NCBI RefSeq assembly: GCF_000685075.1
Contig: NZ_BAYD01000084.1
Span: 1 to 45,872 of the forward strand
Reading direction: 5' to 3'
DNA from: Paraburkholderia oxyphila NBRC 105797
GTDB lineage: Bacteria; Pseudomonadota; Gammaproteobacteria; Burkholderiales; Burkholderiaceae
Length of the DNA: 45,872 bases
Shown here: piece by piece, positions 8,920 through 16,562 of the stretch
Position numbering within the stretch: position 1 is the stretch's first letter
How the letters are laid out: each line of letters opens with the position of its first letter
Translations under genes and position numbers: made by a program
The notes under the pieces: generated by a model
The model's input: only the letters and a program-made list of their open reading frames with translations
Told to the model about the DNA's origin: nothing
Database searches by the model: none

Positions 8920-10131
8920 ATGAACGACATCAGCAACCTGACGCATCTCGCCCCGCCGCCCGATGCGACAGCGAGCCCATTGCAACTGCCCGCCAGCGCC
9001 TATTTCGACGAGGCGCTGTTCGAGCGCGAAATGGCGCGCATCTTTGCACATTCGGCGCTTTATGTGGGACATGCGCAGTCGGTGCCGGAACCCGGCGACT
9101 GGCGCCGCCTGCCGCAGGACGAAGGGGGCCGCATCCTGGTGCGCGATGCGTGTGGCGCGGAAGGCGTGCAACTGCTCTCCAACGTGTGCCGCCATCGGCA
9201 GGCGTTGATGCTGGGAAACCTGCCAGCCACGGGCAACGGCAGCAACGACGGCAACGGCGTCGAGACCCTGAACGCCACACACGCGCGCGGCAATCTCAAG
9301 GCGACGGGCGGCAACATCGTCTGCCCGCTGCACCGCTGGACCTACGATGCGCGCGGTGACCTGATCGGCGCGCCCGAGTTCGAGCGCAAGCCCTGCCGCA
9401 ATCTCGAACGCTTCGCGCTACGCCATTGTCACGGACTCCTCTACGAAGGGCCGCGCGATCCGGCACACGACATGGCCAGCGTATTCGCACGGCCCGAGTT
9501 CGATTTTTCCGGCTATGTGCTCGACCACGTGGAGACGCACACCTGCAACTACAACTGGAAGACCTTCATCGAGGTCTATCTGGAGGACTATCACGTCGCG
9601 CCGTTCCACCCCGGGCTCGGGCGCTTCGTGACCTGCGAAGACCTCGACTGGGAATTCGCCGATACGTACAGCATGCAGCGCGTAGGCGTGCACGCGGCGC
9701 TTGCGCAACCGGGCTCGGAGGTGTACCGCGCATGGCACGACCGCCTGCTCGACTATCGCGGCGGCGAGGCGCCCGAGTTCGGCGCGATCTGGCTCGCGTA
9801 TTTTCCGACCCAGATGATCGAACTGTATCCGCACGTGCTCGTGGTCTCGACGCTCTATCCGAAAGGACCGCAAGAAACGCTCAACGTGATCGAGTTCCAC
9901 TACCCCGAGGAGATCGCGGCCTTCGAGCGCGAGTTCATCGAGGCCCAGCGCGCCGCGTATCTGGAGACGATGATCGAAGACGACGAGATCGCCGAGCGCA
10001 TGGACGCGGGACGCCTGCGCCTCGCCCGGCGCGGCGTGAGCGACGCCGGGCCGTATCAGTCGCCGCTCGAGGACGGCATGCGCCATTTCCACGCGTGGTA
10101 CCGGCGCGCGCTCGCGGGGCCGGCGTTTTAA
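8920..10131 (+). CDS. alcE: Rieske-type [2Fe-2S] non-haem iron oxygenase (AlcE-like)
   Basis: 403-residue ring-hydroxylating-oxygenase-like protein, last gene of the siderophore operon. ATG 8920 is chosen because GAAAGGA (8905-8911) precedes it; a longer frame from 8848 would overlap alcD and lacks a ribosome site. The Rieske ligands are Cys90-x-His92 and Cys135-x2-His138, with 42 residues between the pairs where 15-17 is usual, the extra part being Gly/Asn-rich (about 98-127). The mononuclear iron site follows in NYNWKTFIEVYLEDYHVAP with a second His in PFHPGL. In alcaligin synthesis AlcE is thought to hydroxylate the carbon skeleton; the same step here is inference. Confidence 0.87.
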   Translation: MNDISNLTHLAPPPDATASPLQLPASAYFDEALFEREMARIFAHSALYVGHAQSVPEPGDWRRLPQDEGGRILVRDACGAEGVQLLSNVCRHRQALMLGNLPATGNGSNDGNGVETLNATHARGNLKATGGNIVCPLHRWTYDARGDLIGAPEFERKPCRNLERFALRHCHGLLYEGPRDPAHDMASVFARPEFDFSGYVLDHVETHTCNYNWKTFIEVYLEDYHVAPFHPGLGRFVTCEDLDWEFADTYSMQRVGVHAALAQPGSEVYRAWHDRLLDYRGGEAPEFGAIWLAYFPTQMIELYPHVLVVSTLYPKGPQETLNVIEFHYPEEIAAFEREFIEAQRAAYLETMIEDDEIAERMDAGRLRLARRGVSDAGPYQSPLEDGMRHFHAWYRRALAGPAF

Positions 10132-10159
10132 TGCTGGCTTAAGCCTGTGCTCGCATAGT

Positions 10160-10201
10160 CGAAAGTGACTCCCTCCGGGAGTTGCATGAGTCTTTCGTTT
10201 T
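10160..10201 (+). terminator. Candidate terminator after the siderophore operon
   Basis: CGAAA (10160-10164) and GACTC (10167-10171) can pair with GAGTC (10188-10192) and TTTCG (10193-10197), a ten-pair stem with a two-base bulge, followed by TTTT (10198-10201). A competing inner hairpin, ACTCCC/GGGAGT, lies at 10168-10182. It sits 29 bp past the alcE stop and before the next gene. Confidence 0.5.
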
Positions 10202-10235
10202 GATTCGAGCGGTATCGATCGAAGGAGCTACGAAA

Positions 10236-10772
10236 ATGCGATTACGTTCGTACCTGGCACTGGGCGCACTGGCGCTCGTCCCGGTGCTGGCGCTTGCCGG
10301 TGAGGCGAGCGCCCAGATGGATGCGCAACACGCCGTGCAGCCGATGTTCGTCAACGTCAATGGCCAGGCCGTGCCGGTGAAAGCCGAGACCCATGTCGTC
10401 AACACGGCGGCGGGCCCGATGAAGGTCAGCACGTGGAGCTGGCACAGCCCGCATGGCGGCGCCAGCTTCGAGATGCAGACGAGCACGGGTGGCGCGCCGC
10501 CTGCGATCGCGCTGCGGCAGATGCGGGCCGCTCAGGCGCAAATGGTAGCGATGCAGCAGCAAATGATGGCCATGCAACAGCAGATGATGGCGCTCCAGCA
10601 CGCCGCGTTCGCGGGCGGGTTTGCCGTGCCAGCGCCGCAGCATGTGGTCTTTGCGGTGCCGCTGTGGGCAATGCCGGACCCTGTCGTGATCGTGGAACCG
10701 GCGCAGCGCGCCCCGGTACCGGCCGTCGCGCCGGCGGATACGCCGGCACGGTCGCCGGGGATCAAGGCGTAA
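10236..10772 (+). CDS. Secreted Met/Gln-rich protein of unknown function
   Basis: 178 residues from ATG 10236, preceded by AAGGAG at 10222-10227. A clear signal peptide (MRLRSYLALGALALVPVLALAGEASA) is followed by a polar domain with TWSWHSPHGGASFEMQTSTG, then a tandem MVAMQQQMMAMQQQMMALQ segment predicted to be a short amphipathic helix rich in Met and Gln, then a hydrophobic and Pro-rich tail (APVPAVAPADTPARSPG). I recognise no catalytic family. Met-rich periplasmic segments can bind Cu(I) or other soft metals, but that is speculation. It is flanked by terminators on both sides, so it is probably a single-gene transcript independent of the siderophore operon. It could equally be a structural or envelope-associated protein. 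Confidence 0.7.
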   Translation: MRLRSYLALGALALVPVLALAGEASAQMDAQHAVQPMFVNVNGQAVPVKAETHVVNTAAGPMKVSTWSWHSPHGGASFEMQTSTGGAPPAIALRQMRAAQAQMVAMQQQMMAMQQQMMALQHAAFAGGFAVPAPQHVVFAVPLWAMPDPVVIVEPAQRAPVPAVAPADTPARSPGIKA

Positions 10773-10817
10773 CAGGTTGAGCTTGCCCAACGGCTCGCCT
10801 GATTCGTGTTGCCTGTG

Positions 10818-10849
10818 AAGCCGTCGGCGCTTGTCGGCGGCTTGTTTTT
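10818..10849 (+). terminator. Rho-independent terminator after the secreted protein gene
   Basis: AAGCCG (10818-10823) pairs with CGGCTT (10838-10843), with extra CG pairs inside, followed by G and TTTTT (10845-10849). It is placed 45 bp downstream of the stop at 10772 and before the convergent hydrolase gene. Confidence 0.75.
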
Positions 10850-10937
10850 GGGCTGAGGAAACCTGACTCGGCTACGCCATACAGCGCAGAGCGCGTCGAC
10901 CAACTCCGACCACGCATCGCCAAGGCAAGCGCCCCCT

Positions 10938-12065
10938 TCACGAATTCGCCTCGCCCTCCTCGCGGCACAGCCATCCACGCGCGCGTCCGCCCGTTGCCAC
11001 GGCCTCGTCCGCCACCTCGCGCCACCAGCGCTCGCCGCGATGCGGCGCCGCCAGGTCGAGCCGCTCGCCCATGCGCGGCGTCGCCAACGAGACACCACGC
11101 GTAAGCGCCAGTCCCGTCACACGCTCGAACGGTTCTTGCCAGCGGTGCATCGCCAGATCGAAGGTACCGTTGTGGATCGGCACGAGCCAGCGGCCGCGCA
11201 AGTCGAGGTGCGCCTGCACCGTCTCTTCGGGCTGCATATGCACATACGGCCACTGCGCGTCATACGCGCCAGTCTCGATCAGCGTCACGTCGAACGGCCC
11301 AAGGCGCGCGCCGATCTCGCGGAAGCCCTCGAAGTAGCCCGTATCGCCGCTGAAGAACACGCGCAGATCGCCATCGGCGATCACCCACGAGGCCCACAGC
11401 GTGCTGTTGCCGTCGAACAGGCTGCGTCCCGAGAAGTGCTGCGCGGGCGTGGCCGTGAACGTCATCCCTTCCACCTCGACGCTCTGCCACCAGTCGAGCT
11501 GGCGTATTTTCGCCGCGTCGACACCCCATTCGATGAGCCGGTCGCCCACGCCCAGCGGCGTGAGAAACACGCCCGTGGTGGCGGCGAGCGCGAGCACGGT
11601 CTCGCGGTCGAGGTGGTCGTAGTGATCGTGCGAGAGGATCACGCCGCGCAACGGCGGCAGGTTCTCGAGCGCGATGGGCGGCGCGTGAAAACGCTTGGGC
11701 CCCATGCGCTTGAACGGCGAAGCGCGCTCGCCGAACACCGGATCGGTGAGCCAGTACTCACCGCGCAGTTTCAGAAGCAGCGTCGAATGGCCGAGCCGGT
11801 AGAGGCTGCGATCGGGCGCGGCTTCGAGGTCGGCGCGGCTCAGCGCATCGACGGGCAGCGTGCCCGCCGGCATCGTGCCCTGCGGCTTCCTGAACAGCAC
11901 GTTCCAGGCGATGCTGAGGCCCTTCGCGAGCCCTTCCACCGGGCGCGGGCGCACATTGTGAAAGCGCGTGCCGTCGTGCTGCGGCGAGCCGCCCGACATG
12001 ACGCGCGAGCGGCGCGCGGTGGCGAATCCGAGCATGCGGTCGAGAAAATCGGGGATCGATGCCAT
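10938..12065 (-). CDS. Metallo-beta-lactamase-fold hydrolase (UlaG/NAPE-PLD type)
   Basis: 375-residue MBL-fold protein. The metal site is visible as HDHYDHLD (His146, His148, Asp150, His151), followed by a His in PAQHFSGRSLF, an Asp in FFSGDTGYF and a His in VPIHNGTFDL. The N-terminal GSPQHDGTRFHNVRP and WNVLFRKPQGTMP match the family of N-acyl-phosphatidylethanolamine phospholipase D-like bacterial proteins; the substrate is not known. ATG 12065 is preferred (GGAAA just upstream); an in-frame TTG at 12080 would add five residues. It is divergent from a TetR regulator 82 bp away, with a palindrome between them, so local repression is likely. Confidence 0.85.
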   Translation of the reverse strand: MASIPDFLDRMLGFATARRSRVMSGGSPQHDGTRFHNVRPRPVEGLAKGLSIAWNVLFRKPQGTMPAGTLPVDALSRADLEAAPDRSLYRLGHSTLLLKLRGEYWLTDPVFGERASPFKRMGPKRFHAPPIALENLPPLRGVILSHDHYDHLDRETVLALAATTGVFLTPLGVGDRLIEWGVDAAKIRQLDWWQSVEVEGMTFTATPAQHFSGRSLFDGNSTLWASWVIADGDLRVFFSGDTGYFEGFREIGARLGPFDVTLIETGAYDAQWPYVHMQPEETVQAHLDLRGRWLVPIHNGTFDLAMHRWQEPFERVTGLALTRGVSLATPRMGERLDLAAPHRGERWWREVADEAVATGGRARGWLCREEGEANS

Positions 12066-12102
12066 GGCGTTTTCCGGCAAGAAAAGTAGACTCCACAGTG
12101 TA

Positions 12103-12125
12103 GTTTATTTTGGATAAAAGTAAAC
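12103..12125. promoter_or_regulatory. Palindromic operator between hydrolase and TetR genes
   Basis: Imperfect 23-bp inverted repeat with half sites GTTTATTTT (12103-12111) and AAAAGTAAAC (12116-12125): the arms GTTTA/TAAAC are perfect and TTT/AAA match inside. Typical size for a TetR dimer operator. It overlaps the candidate -35 of the tetR gene and lies 38 bp before the hydrolase ATG, so one dimer could control both genes. Confidence 0.6.
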
Positions 12126-12140
12126 CGCCCGGTGTAAAAT
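12110..12140 (+). promoter_or_regulatory. Candidate promoter of the tetR gene, leaderless mRNA
   Basis: TTGGAT (12110-12115) and TAAAAT (12135-12140), spaced 19 bp. A start six or seven bases after the -10 would fall on the A of the tetR ATG at 12147, and no Shine-Dalgarno is visible upstream of that ATG. This suggests a leaderless transcript. Confidence 0.45.
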
Positions 12141-12146
12141 TCTTGT

Positions 12147-12761
12147 ATGGATCCGAACGCCTCCCCCCAACGCCTGACCGACCGCAAGCGCGCCGCCATT
12201 CTCGAGGCGGCCATCGAGGAATTTCTCGCCGCCGGCTACGACGCCACCAGCATGGATCGCATTTCCGCCCGCGCGAACGTCTCGAAGCGCACGGTCTACA
12301 ACCACTTCCCGAGCAAGGAGGCGCTGTTTGCGGCCATCCTGCATCGGCTCTGGGACGCGAGCGCGGGCAGCGCGCCGCCCGCCTACCAGGCCGGGCAGCC
12401 GTTGCGCGAGCAATTGCTGGCGATCTTGCTGCGCAAGCTGCGCCTCATGACCGACGAATCGTTTCTCGCGCTTGCGCGGGTGGCGATCGGGGCGGGCATT
12501 CACTCGCCCGAGCGTGCGCGGGACATGGTGGCGCGCCTCGGGCAGCGCGAAGAGGACGTGACCGTGTGGATCCGCGCCGCGGCCGCCGACGGCCGCCTGC
12601 GTGTCGACGACCCGCTGTTCGCCGCGCAGCAGTTGCATGGGCTCGTCAAGGCGTTTGCGTTCTGGCCGCAAATCACGATGGGCCAGCCGCCGCTGGGCGA
12701 AGACGAGCAGCAGCAAGTCGCGCAAGCCGCCGCCGACATGTTTCTCGCGCGCTACGCGTAA
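12147..12761 (+). CDS. TetR/AcrR family transcriptional regulator
   Basis: 204 residues. The N-terminal helix-turn-helix is canonical: RAAILEAAIEEFLAAGYDAT followed by SMDRISARANVSKRTVYNHF and PSKEALFAAIL. The C-terminal part (about 80-200) resembles the AefR-like ligand domain, with WIRAAAADGRLRVDDP and AQQLHGLVKAFAFWPQ. It is divergent from the MBL-fold hydrolase and separated by an inverted repeat, so autorepression plus repression of the hydrolase is the likely circuit. The inducer is unknown. Confidence 0.9.
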   Translation: MDPNASPQRLTDRKRAAILEAAIEEFLAAGYDATSMDRISARANVSKRTVYNHFPSKEALFAAILHRLWDASAGSAPPAYQAGQPLREQLLAILLRKLRLMTDESFLALARVAIGAGIHSPERARDMVARLGQREEDVTVWIRAAAADGRLRVDDPLFAAQQLHGLVKAFAFWPQITMGQPPLGEDEQQQVAQAAADMFLARYA

Positions 12762-13194
12762 CGCACGCGGGCGCTGCACTGCGCCGAATTCGCGCGTTTG
12801 ACGACACAGCAGGCAAACAAAGCGTAGCGTAGCGCATCGGTCCGGCGCGCGATGCCGCGGTGAACCCAAGTCCGATGCAAGACCAGGACACCTGATCCGT
12901 TCGATCCATGCTTCCCATAAAACATCTGCACTCCGAACTAACTAATTGACGTTTTGACCCAATGAGCTGGCGGCGTCGCTTTCGTGCGCAACGTTGGCGC
13001 GATCGTGCTATCCGAGGCCATCTCGAATCGGATCTCATCATTCGGGGCGATCTTGAAAAGGCCGATCCCGCGATTTTCTTTATGCGGAACTGCGCCATTA
13101 TCAAATGCGCATGGATTGACCCTTGACGCCCTTTCATGAGCAAACGAGACTTTGTGCGTTGTACTGCAATCAAGTGCTTGACAATGGAGACGAC
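12762..13194. other. Intergenic region before the GABA-type permease
   Basis: 433 bp with no convincing gene. Local features are a small inverted repeat ATCCGA (13010-13015)/TCGGAT (13028-13033) and somewhat AT-richer sequence near 12930-12960. Probably the upstream control region of the permease, but I cannot assign a promoter. Confidence 0.4.
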
Positions 13195-14598
13195 ATGCAG
13201 GTATCGAAGGACGCAAAATTAAGCAGTGGACTCAAGCAGCGCCACGTGACGATGATGTCGATTGGCGGCGTGATCGGTGCGGGCTTGTTCGTGGGCTCGG
13301 GCCACGCCATCGCCGAGGCCGGCCCGGCGGCGCTGCTCGCCTATGTGTTCGCAGGCACGCTCGTCGTGCTCGTCATGCGCATGCTGGGCGAAATGGCCAC
13401 GGCGCAGCCCGACAGCGGCTCGTTCTCCACCTATGCCGACCACGCCATCGGGCATTGGGCCGGATTCACGATCGGCTGGCTGTACTGGTGGTTCTGGGTG
13501 CTGGTCATTCCGATCGAGGCCACCGCCGCCGCCACGATCCTCAACACGTGGTTTCCCTCCATCGCGACCTGGGTCTATGCGCTCGGGATCACCTTCATCC
13601 TGACCGTCACGAACCTCCTCTCGGTCAAGAACTATGGCGAATTCGAGTTCTGGTTCGCGCTCATCAAGGTCGTCGCGATCATCGTCTTTCTCTGCATCGG
13701 CGGTGCGGCCATCCTTGGCATCCTGCCGCATTCAGGCGTGTCAGGTGCTTCGCGCCTCGTGGGGAACGGCGGCTTCATGCCGAACGGGCTCGGCGCCGTC
13801 TTTGCCGCCATGCTCACCACGATGTTCTCCTTCATGGGCACGGAGATCGTCACCATCGCCGCTGCCGAGTCGCATAACCCGCGGCAGCAGATCGTGCGCG
13901 CCACCAACTCGGTCATCTGGCGCATTTCGCTGTTCTATTTCGGCTCGATCTTCGTCGTCACGGCGATCGTGCCGTGGACCGATCCCGGCTTGACGTCGCA
14001 GGGCTCGTATCAGCGCGCCATGGAATTGATCGGCGTGCCGAACGCGAAGGCGATCATCGACGTCGTCGTGCTCCTGTCGGTCGCAAGCTGCCTGAACTCG
14101 GCCCTCTACACGGCCTCGCGCATGGTCTATTCGCTGTCCGTGCGGCACGATGCGCCCGCGCTGCTGCGCAAGACCGACAAGGCGGGCACGCCGCGCGCAG
14201 CCGTGCTCGCCTCTACCGCGTTCGGCTTCCTCACGGTGATCGCGAACTACCTGGTGCCCGAGCAAGTGTTCAGCTTCTTGCTGGCAACCTCGGGCGCCAT
14301 CGCGCTGCTCGTCTATCTCGTCATCGCGGTCTCGCAGCTTCGGATGCGTGCAAAACTCGACATCGCCAAAGACGGCCCGCAGTTGAAGATGTGGTGCTTT
14401 CCGTGGCTGACGTGGGCGGTCATCGCGTTTATCTGCGTCGTGCTGACCGTGATGCTCGTGGGTCAGGACCACAGGATGGAGGTCGGGGCAACGGCCGCCC
14501 TCGCGCTCTGCGTTGTCGTGGCGTCGTGGTTGAACCGGCGCTATCGCCGGCGCCAGATGCAAATGCAGCCTGCGCAATCGTCGGCGCGCGTTCAATAA
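13195..14598 (+). CDS. gabP: GABA permease-type amino acid transporter
   Basis: 467-residue APC-superfamily importer with about twelve membrane segments. It follows E. coli GabP closely over its whole length, for example LKQRHVTMMSIGGVIGAGLF, PDSGSFSTYADHAIGHWAGF, IGWLYWWFWVLVIPIEA, TNLLSVKNYGEFEFWFALIK, GGFMPNGLGAVFAAMLTTMF, VRATNSVIWRISLFY and SSVASCLNSALYTASRM-type segments. ATG 13195 is preceded by GGAGA; the longer frame from 13123 has no ribosome site. GABA or a similar omega-amino acid is the likely substrate. No gabT/gabD is adjacent, and the next gene is an aldolase after a strong hairpin. Confidence 0.88.
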   Translation: MQVSKDAKLSSGLKQRHVTMMSIGGVIGAGLFVGSGHAIAEAGPAALLAYVFAGTLVVLVMRMLGEMATAQPDSGSFSTYADHAIGHWAGFTIGWLYWWFWVLVIPIEATAAATILNTWFPSIATWVYALGITFILTVTNLLSVKNYGEFEFWFALIKVVAIIVFLCIGGAAILGILPHSGVSGASRLVGNGGFMPNGLGAVFAAMLTTMFSFMGTEIVTIAAAESHNPRQQIVRATNSVIWRISLFYFGSIFVVTAIVPWTDPGLTSQGSYQRAMELIGVPNAKAIIDVVVLLSVASCLNSALYTASRMVYSLSVRHDAPALLRKTDKAGTPRAAVLASTAFGFLTVIANYLVPEQVFSFLLATSGAIALLVYLVIAVSQLRMRAKLDIAKDGPQLKMWCFPWLTWAVIAFICVVLTVMLVGQDHRMEVGATAALALCVVVASWLNRRYRRRQMQMQPAQSSARVQ

Positions 14599-14627
14599 GG
14601 CGTATCCGGCTGCGAATGCCGACCCGG

Positions 14628-14657
14628 CCAGCCCTGCCAGCAACCCGGCAGGGCTGG
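14628..14657. terminator. Strong hairpin after gabP
   Basis: A perfect 11-bp stem, CCAGCCCTGCC (14628-14638) with GGCAGGGCTGG (14647-14657), loop of eight, starting 30 bp past the gabP stop. No T-run follows, so it may end transcription with Rho or protect the 3' end. Confidence 0.5.
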
Positions 14658-14791
14658 ACAGCAGCGCCACAAGCCAGGACACTGGATGCCGCCGGGCAAG
14701 CCCCCCACGCACACGTGCAGCGACGCATCAAGGCTGCAACGATTCTTCGCGAAACCTGAGAACAGCGCTGCCTGGAACAGGAGATGAGAGG

Positions 14792-15529
14792 ATGAACGAG
14801 CTTCCAGCCATTTTTCACGATCCAGGCGTCGAGGTCCTGCGCGCCGATCTCGCGCTCGCACTGCGCGCGGCGGCGCATTATGGTCTGGGCGAGGGCGTCT
14901 GCAATCACTTCAGCGTGGCGCTTCCCGACGCGGATGGCCTGTTCCTGCTGAACCCGCGCGGCCTGATGTGGAGCGAGGTGGAGGGCGACGATATCGTGAT
15001 CGTCGATGCGGCCGGCTCCGTGGTGGCCGGCCGGCATGACGTGGAGCCAACGGCCATGTTCATCCACGCCGCGATTCATCGCATCGCGAAGAAGACTTGC
15101 GTGCTGCACACCCACATGCCCTATGCCACGGCGCTCACGCTCACCGAAGACTGCGGGCTCGACACCACGCTCTCGCAGAACGCCATGCGCTACCACGGCC
15201 GCATCACGCTGGACCGCGACTATAACGGCCTCGCGCTCGGCCCCGAGGAAGGCGAGCGCATCGCGCATGCGCTGGCTGGCAAGGACATCGGCTTCCTCGG
15301 CAATCATGGCGTCGTGGTGTGCGGCGAGCGCATCGACTATGCGTTCGACGATCTCTACTACCTCGAGCGCGCCTGCGCCTCGCAAGTGCTCGCACGTTCG
15401 ACCGGGCGCGCGCTGCGGCCCGTCGCGGCCGACCTCGCGCAAACGGTCGCGAATCAGATGCAGAGCGAGCGATTGCAATCGGAATTGTTCTTCGCTGCCT
15501 TGAGGAGAACCCTCCCCGCCAGCGCATAA
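14792..15529 (+). CDS. Class II aldolase/adducin family protein
   Basis: 245-residue zinc-dependent class II aldolase fold. The metal-site histidines are in CVLHTHMPYATALT and, downstream, in FLGNHGVVVCGE; the acidic residue is in HDVEPTAMFIHAAIH. N-terminal GLGEGVCNHFSVALPD is the phosphate/substrate loop seen across the family. Members include sugar-phosphate aldolases, but this subgroup is mostly uncharacterised, so no substrate is assigned. The start ATG 14792 follows AGGAGATGAGAGG. It is followed by an AraC regulator 107 bp away in the same direction. Confidence 0.85.
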   Translation: MNELPAIFHDPGVEVLRADLALALRAAAHYGLGEGVCNHFSVALPDADGLFLLNPRGLMWSEVEGDDIVIVDAAGSVVAGRHDVEPTAMFIHAAIHRIAKKTCVLHTHMPYATALTLTEDCGLDTTLSQNAMRYHGRITLDRDYNGLALGPEEGERIAHALAGKDIGFLGNHGVVVCGERIDYAFDDLYYLERACASQVLARSTGRALRPVAADLAQTVANQMQSERLQSELFFAALRRTLPASA

Positions 15530-15636
15530 TCGAAGCTGCGGCCGGGCGCTCGATCTTTGCGCCCTGCCACGCGGCCACCACATCCTCGCCGTACGCCATT
15601 CGCACCGACTCGCGCCTGTTCGCCCCCGTTCACACC

Positions 15637-16482
15637 ATGCAGAAATCGCGCCCGCCTGCCGCCCATACGCGCAACGTGCTGCAGCACGTGAGCCCGCCGC
15701 CGTTCGTCGGCACGCTGCCCGTGCCGGTCTATTTCCGCACCGAGCACATGCCGTCACACGCGCGCTATCCGACGATGCGGCATCCGTGGGGCGAATTCGT
15801 CTATTCGTTCAGCGGCATCACGGAGGTCACGACCGGCGATGAGTACTTTCTCGCCCCGCCGCACATGGGCCTGTGGATCGCACCCGGCACCGAGCACATC
15901 GGCTTCAATCATGCGGAGACCGTGCACTGCTCGGTCTATATCAGCCGCGAACTGTGCACCGCGATGCCCGCGCAAACCTGCGCGATGATGGTCTCGCCGC
16001 TCGTGCGCGCGATGCTCGACCATCTGCGCGGGCTGCCGCCCGCCGGACACGACGGTAGCGAGTCGCCTTCGCGCGCGCGCCTGCTGCGCGTACTGGTGGA
16101 CCTGCTCTCCACTTGCGCGACGACGGGCAGCTATCTGCCCCACGCGGACAACCCCGAGTTGAACGCCGTGCTCCAGGTCTTCCACGACAATCCCGCCGAC
16201 AACCGCCCGCTCGCCGAACTGGCCGCCGCGTTCCATATGAGCGAGCGCACGCTGATACGCCACGCGCAGCGCGAGCTGGGCATGTCGCTGACCGAATGGC
16301 GCGCACGCCTGCGTCTCGTGAGCGCGTTGCCGCTCCTGCAGGCCGGGCGCAGCGTGGAGTCCGTGGCGCTCGATCTGGGCTATGCGACTTCGTCGGCGTT
16401 CATCGCGATGTTCCGGCGCCTCACGGGCACGAGCCCGGGGAAATTCGTGGCCCGCCCCGCGAATATTCAGGTATCCGGATGA
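15637..16482 (+). CDS. AraC family regulator with cupin sensor domain
   Basis: 281 residues. An N-terminal cupin-like sensor (about 20-110; HPWGEFVYSFSGITEVTTGD, APPHMGLWIAPGTEHIGF) is followed by two C-terminal helix-turn-helix motifs (LAELAAAFHMSERTLIRHAQ and VALDLGYATSSAFIAMFRR ending TGTSPGKF). The frame is open from 15319 but upstream sequence is a shadow of the aldolase gene; ATG 15637 gives the expected domain start, although no clear Shine-Dalgarno precedes it. Targets may include gabP or the aldolase gene upstream, but no site is evident. Confidence 0.85.
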   Translation: MQKSRPPAAHTRNVLQHVSPPPFVGTLPVPVYFRTEHMPSHARYPTMRHPWGEFVYSFSGITEVTTGDEYFLAPPHMGLWIAPGTEHIGFNHAETVHCSVYISRELCTAMPAQTCAMMVSPLVRAMLDHLRGLPPAGHDGSESPSRARLLRVLVDLLSTCATTGSYLPHADNPELNAVLQVFHDNPADNRPLAELAAAFHMSERTLIRHAQRELGMSLTEWRARLRLVSALPLLQAGRSVESVALDLGYATSSAFIAMFRRLTGTSPGKFVARPANIQVSG

Positions 16483-16520
16483 AATTACGCGCAAGGCGCA
16501 ATTGAAGATTGAGTATTGAG

Positions 16521-16543
16521 GCAAGGCGCGCGCCGCGCCTTGC
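16521..16543. terminator. Hairpin between convergent AraC-family genes
   Basis: A perfect 10-bp stem GCAAGGCGCG (16521-16530)/CGCGCCTTGC (16534-16543) with a three-base loop, in the 80-bp gap between the rightward AraC gene and leftward eutR. No T-run on either side. Confidence 0.45.
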
Positions 16544-16562
16544 ACGGCTGCGCCCGATACGC

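Noticed and set aside
13178..13183. TTGACA resembling a -35 box before gabP
   Set aside because: It is only 11 bases from the start codon, so no -10 and transcript start can fit between; the hexamer is coincidental.
12673..13216. Two minus-strand frames across the region before gabP
   Set aside because: No family character, no ribosome site, and they run into flanking genes; treated as non-coding.
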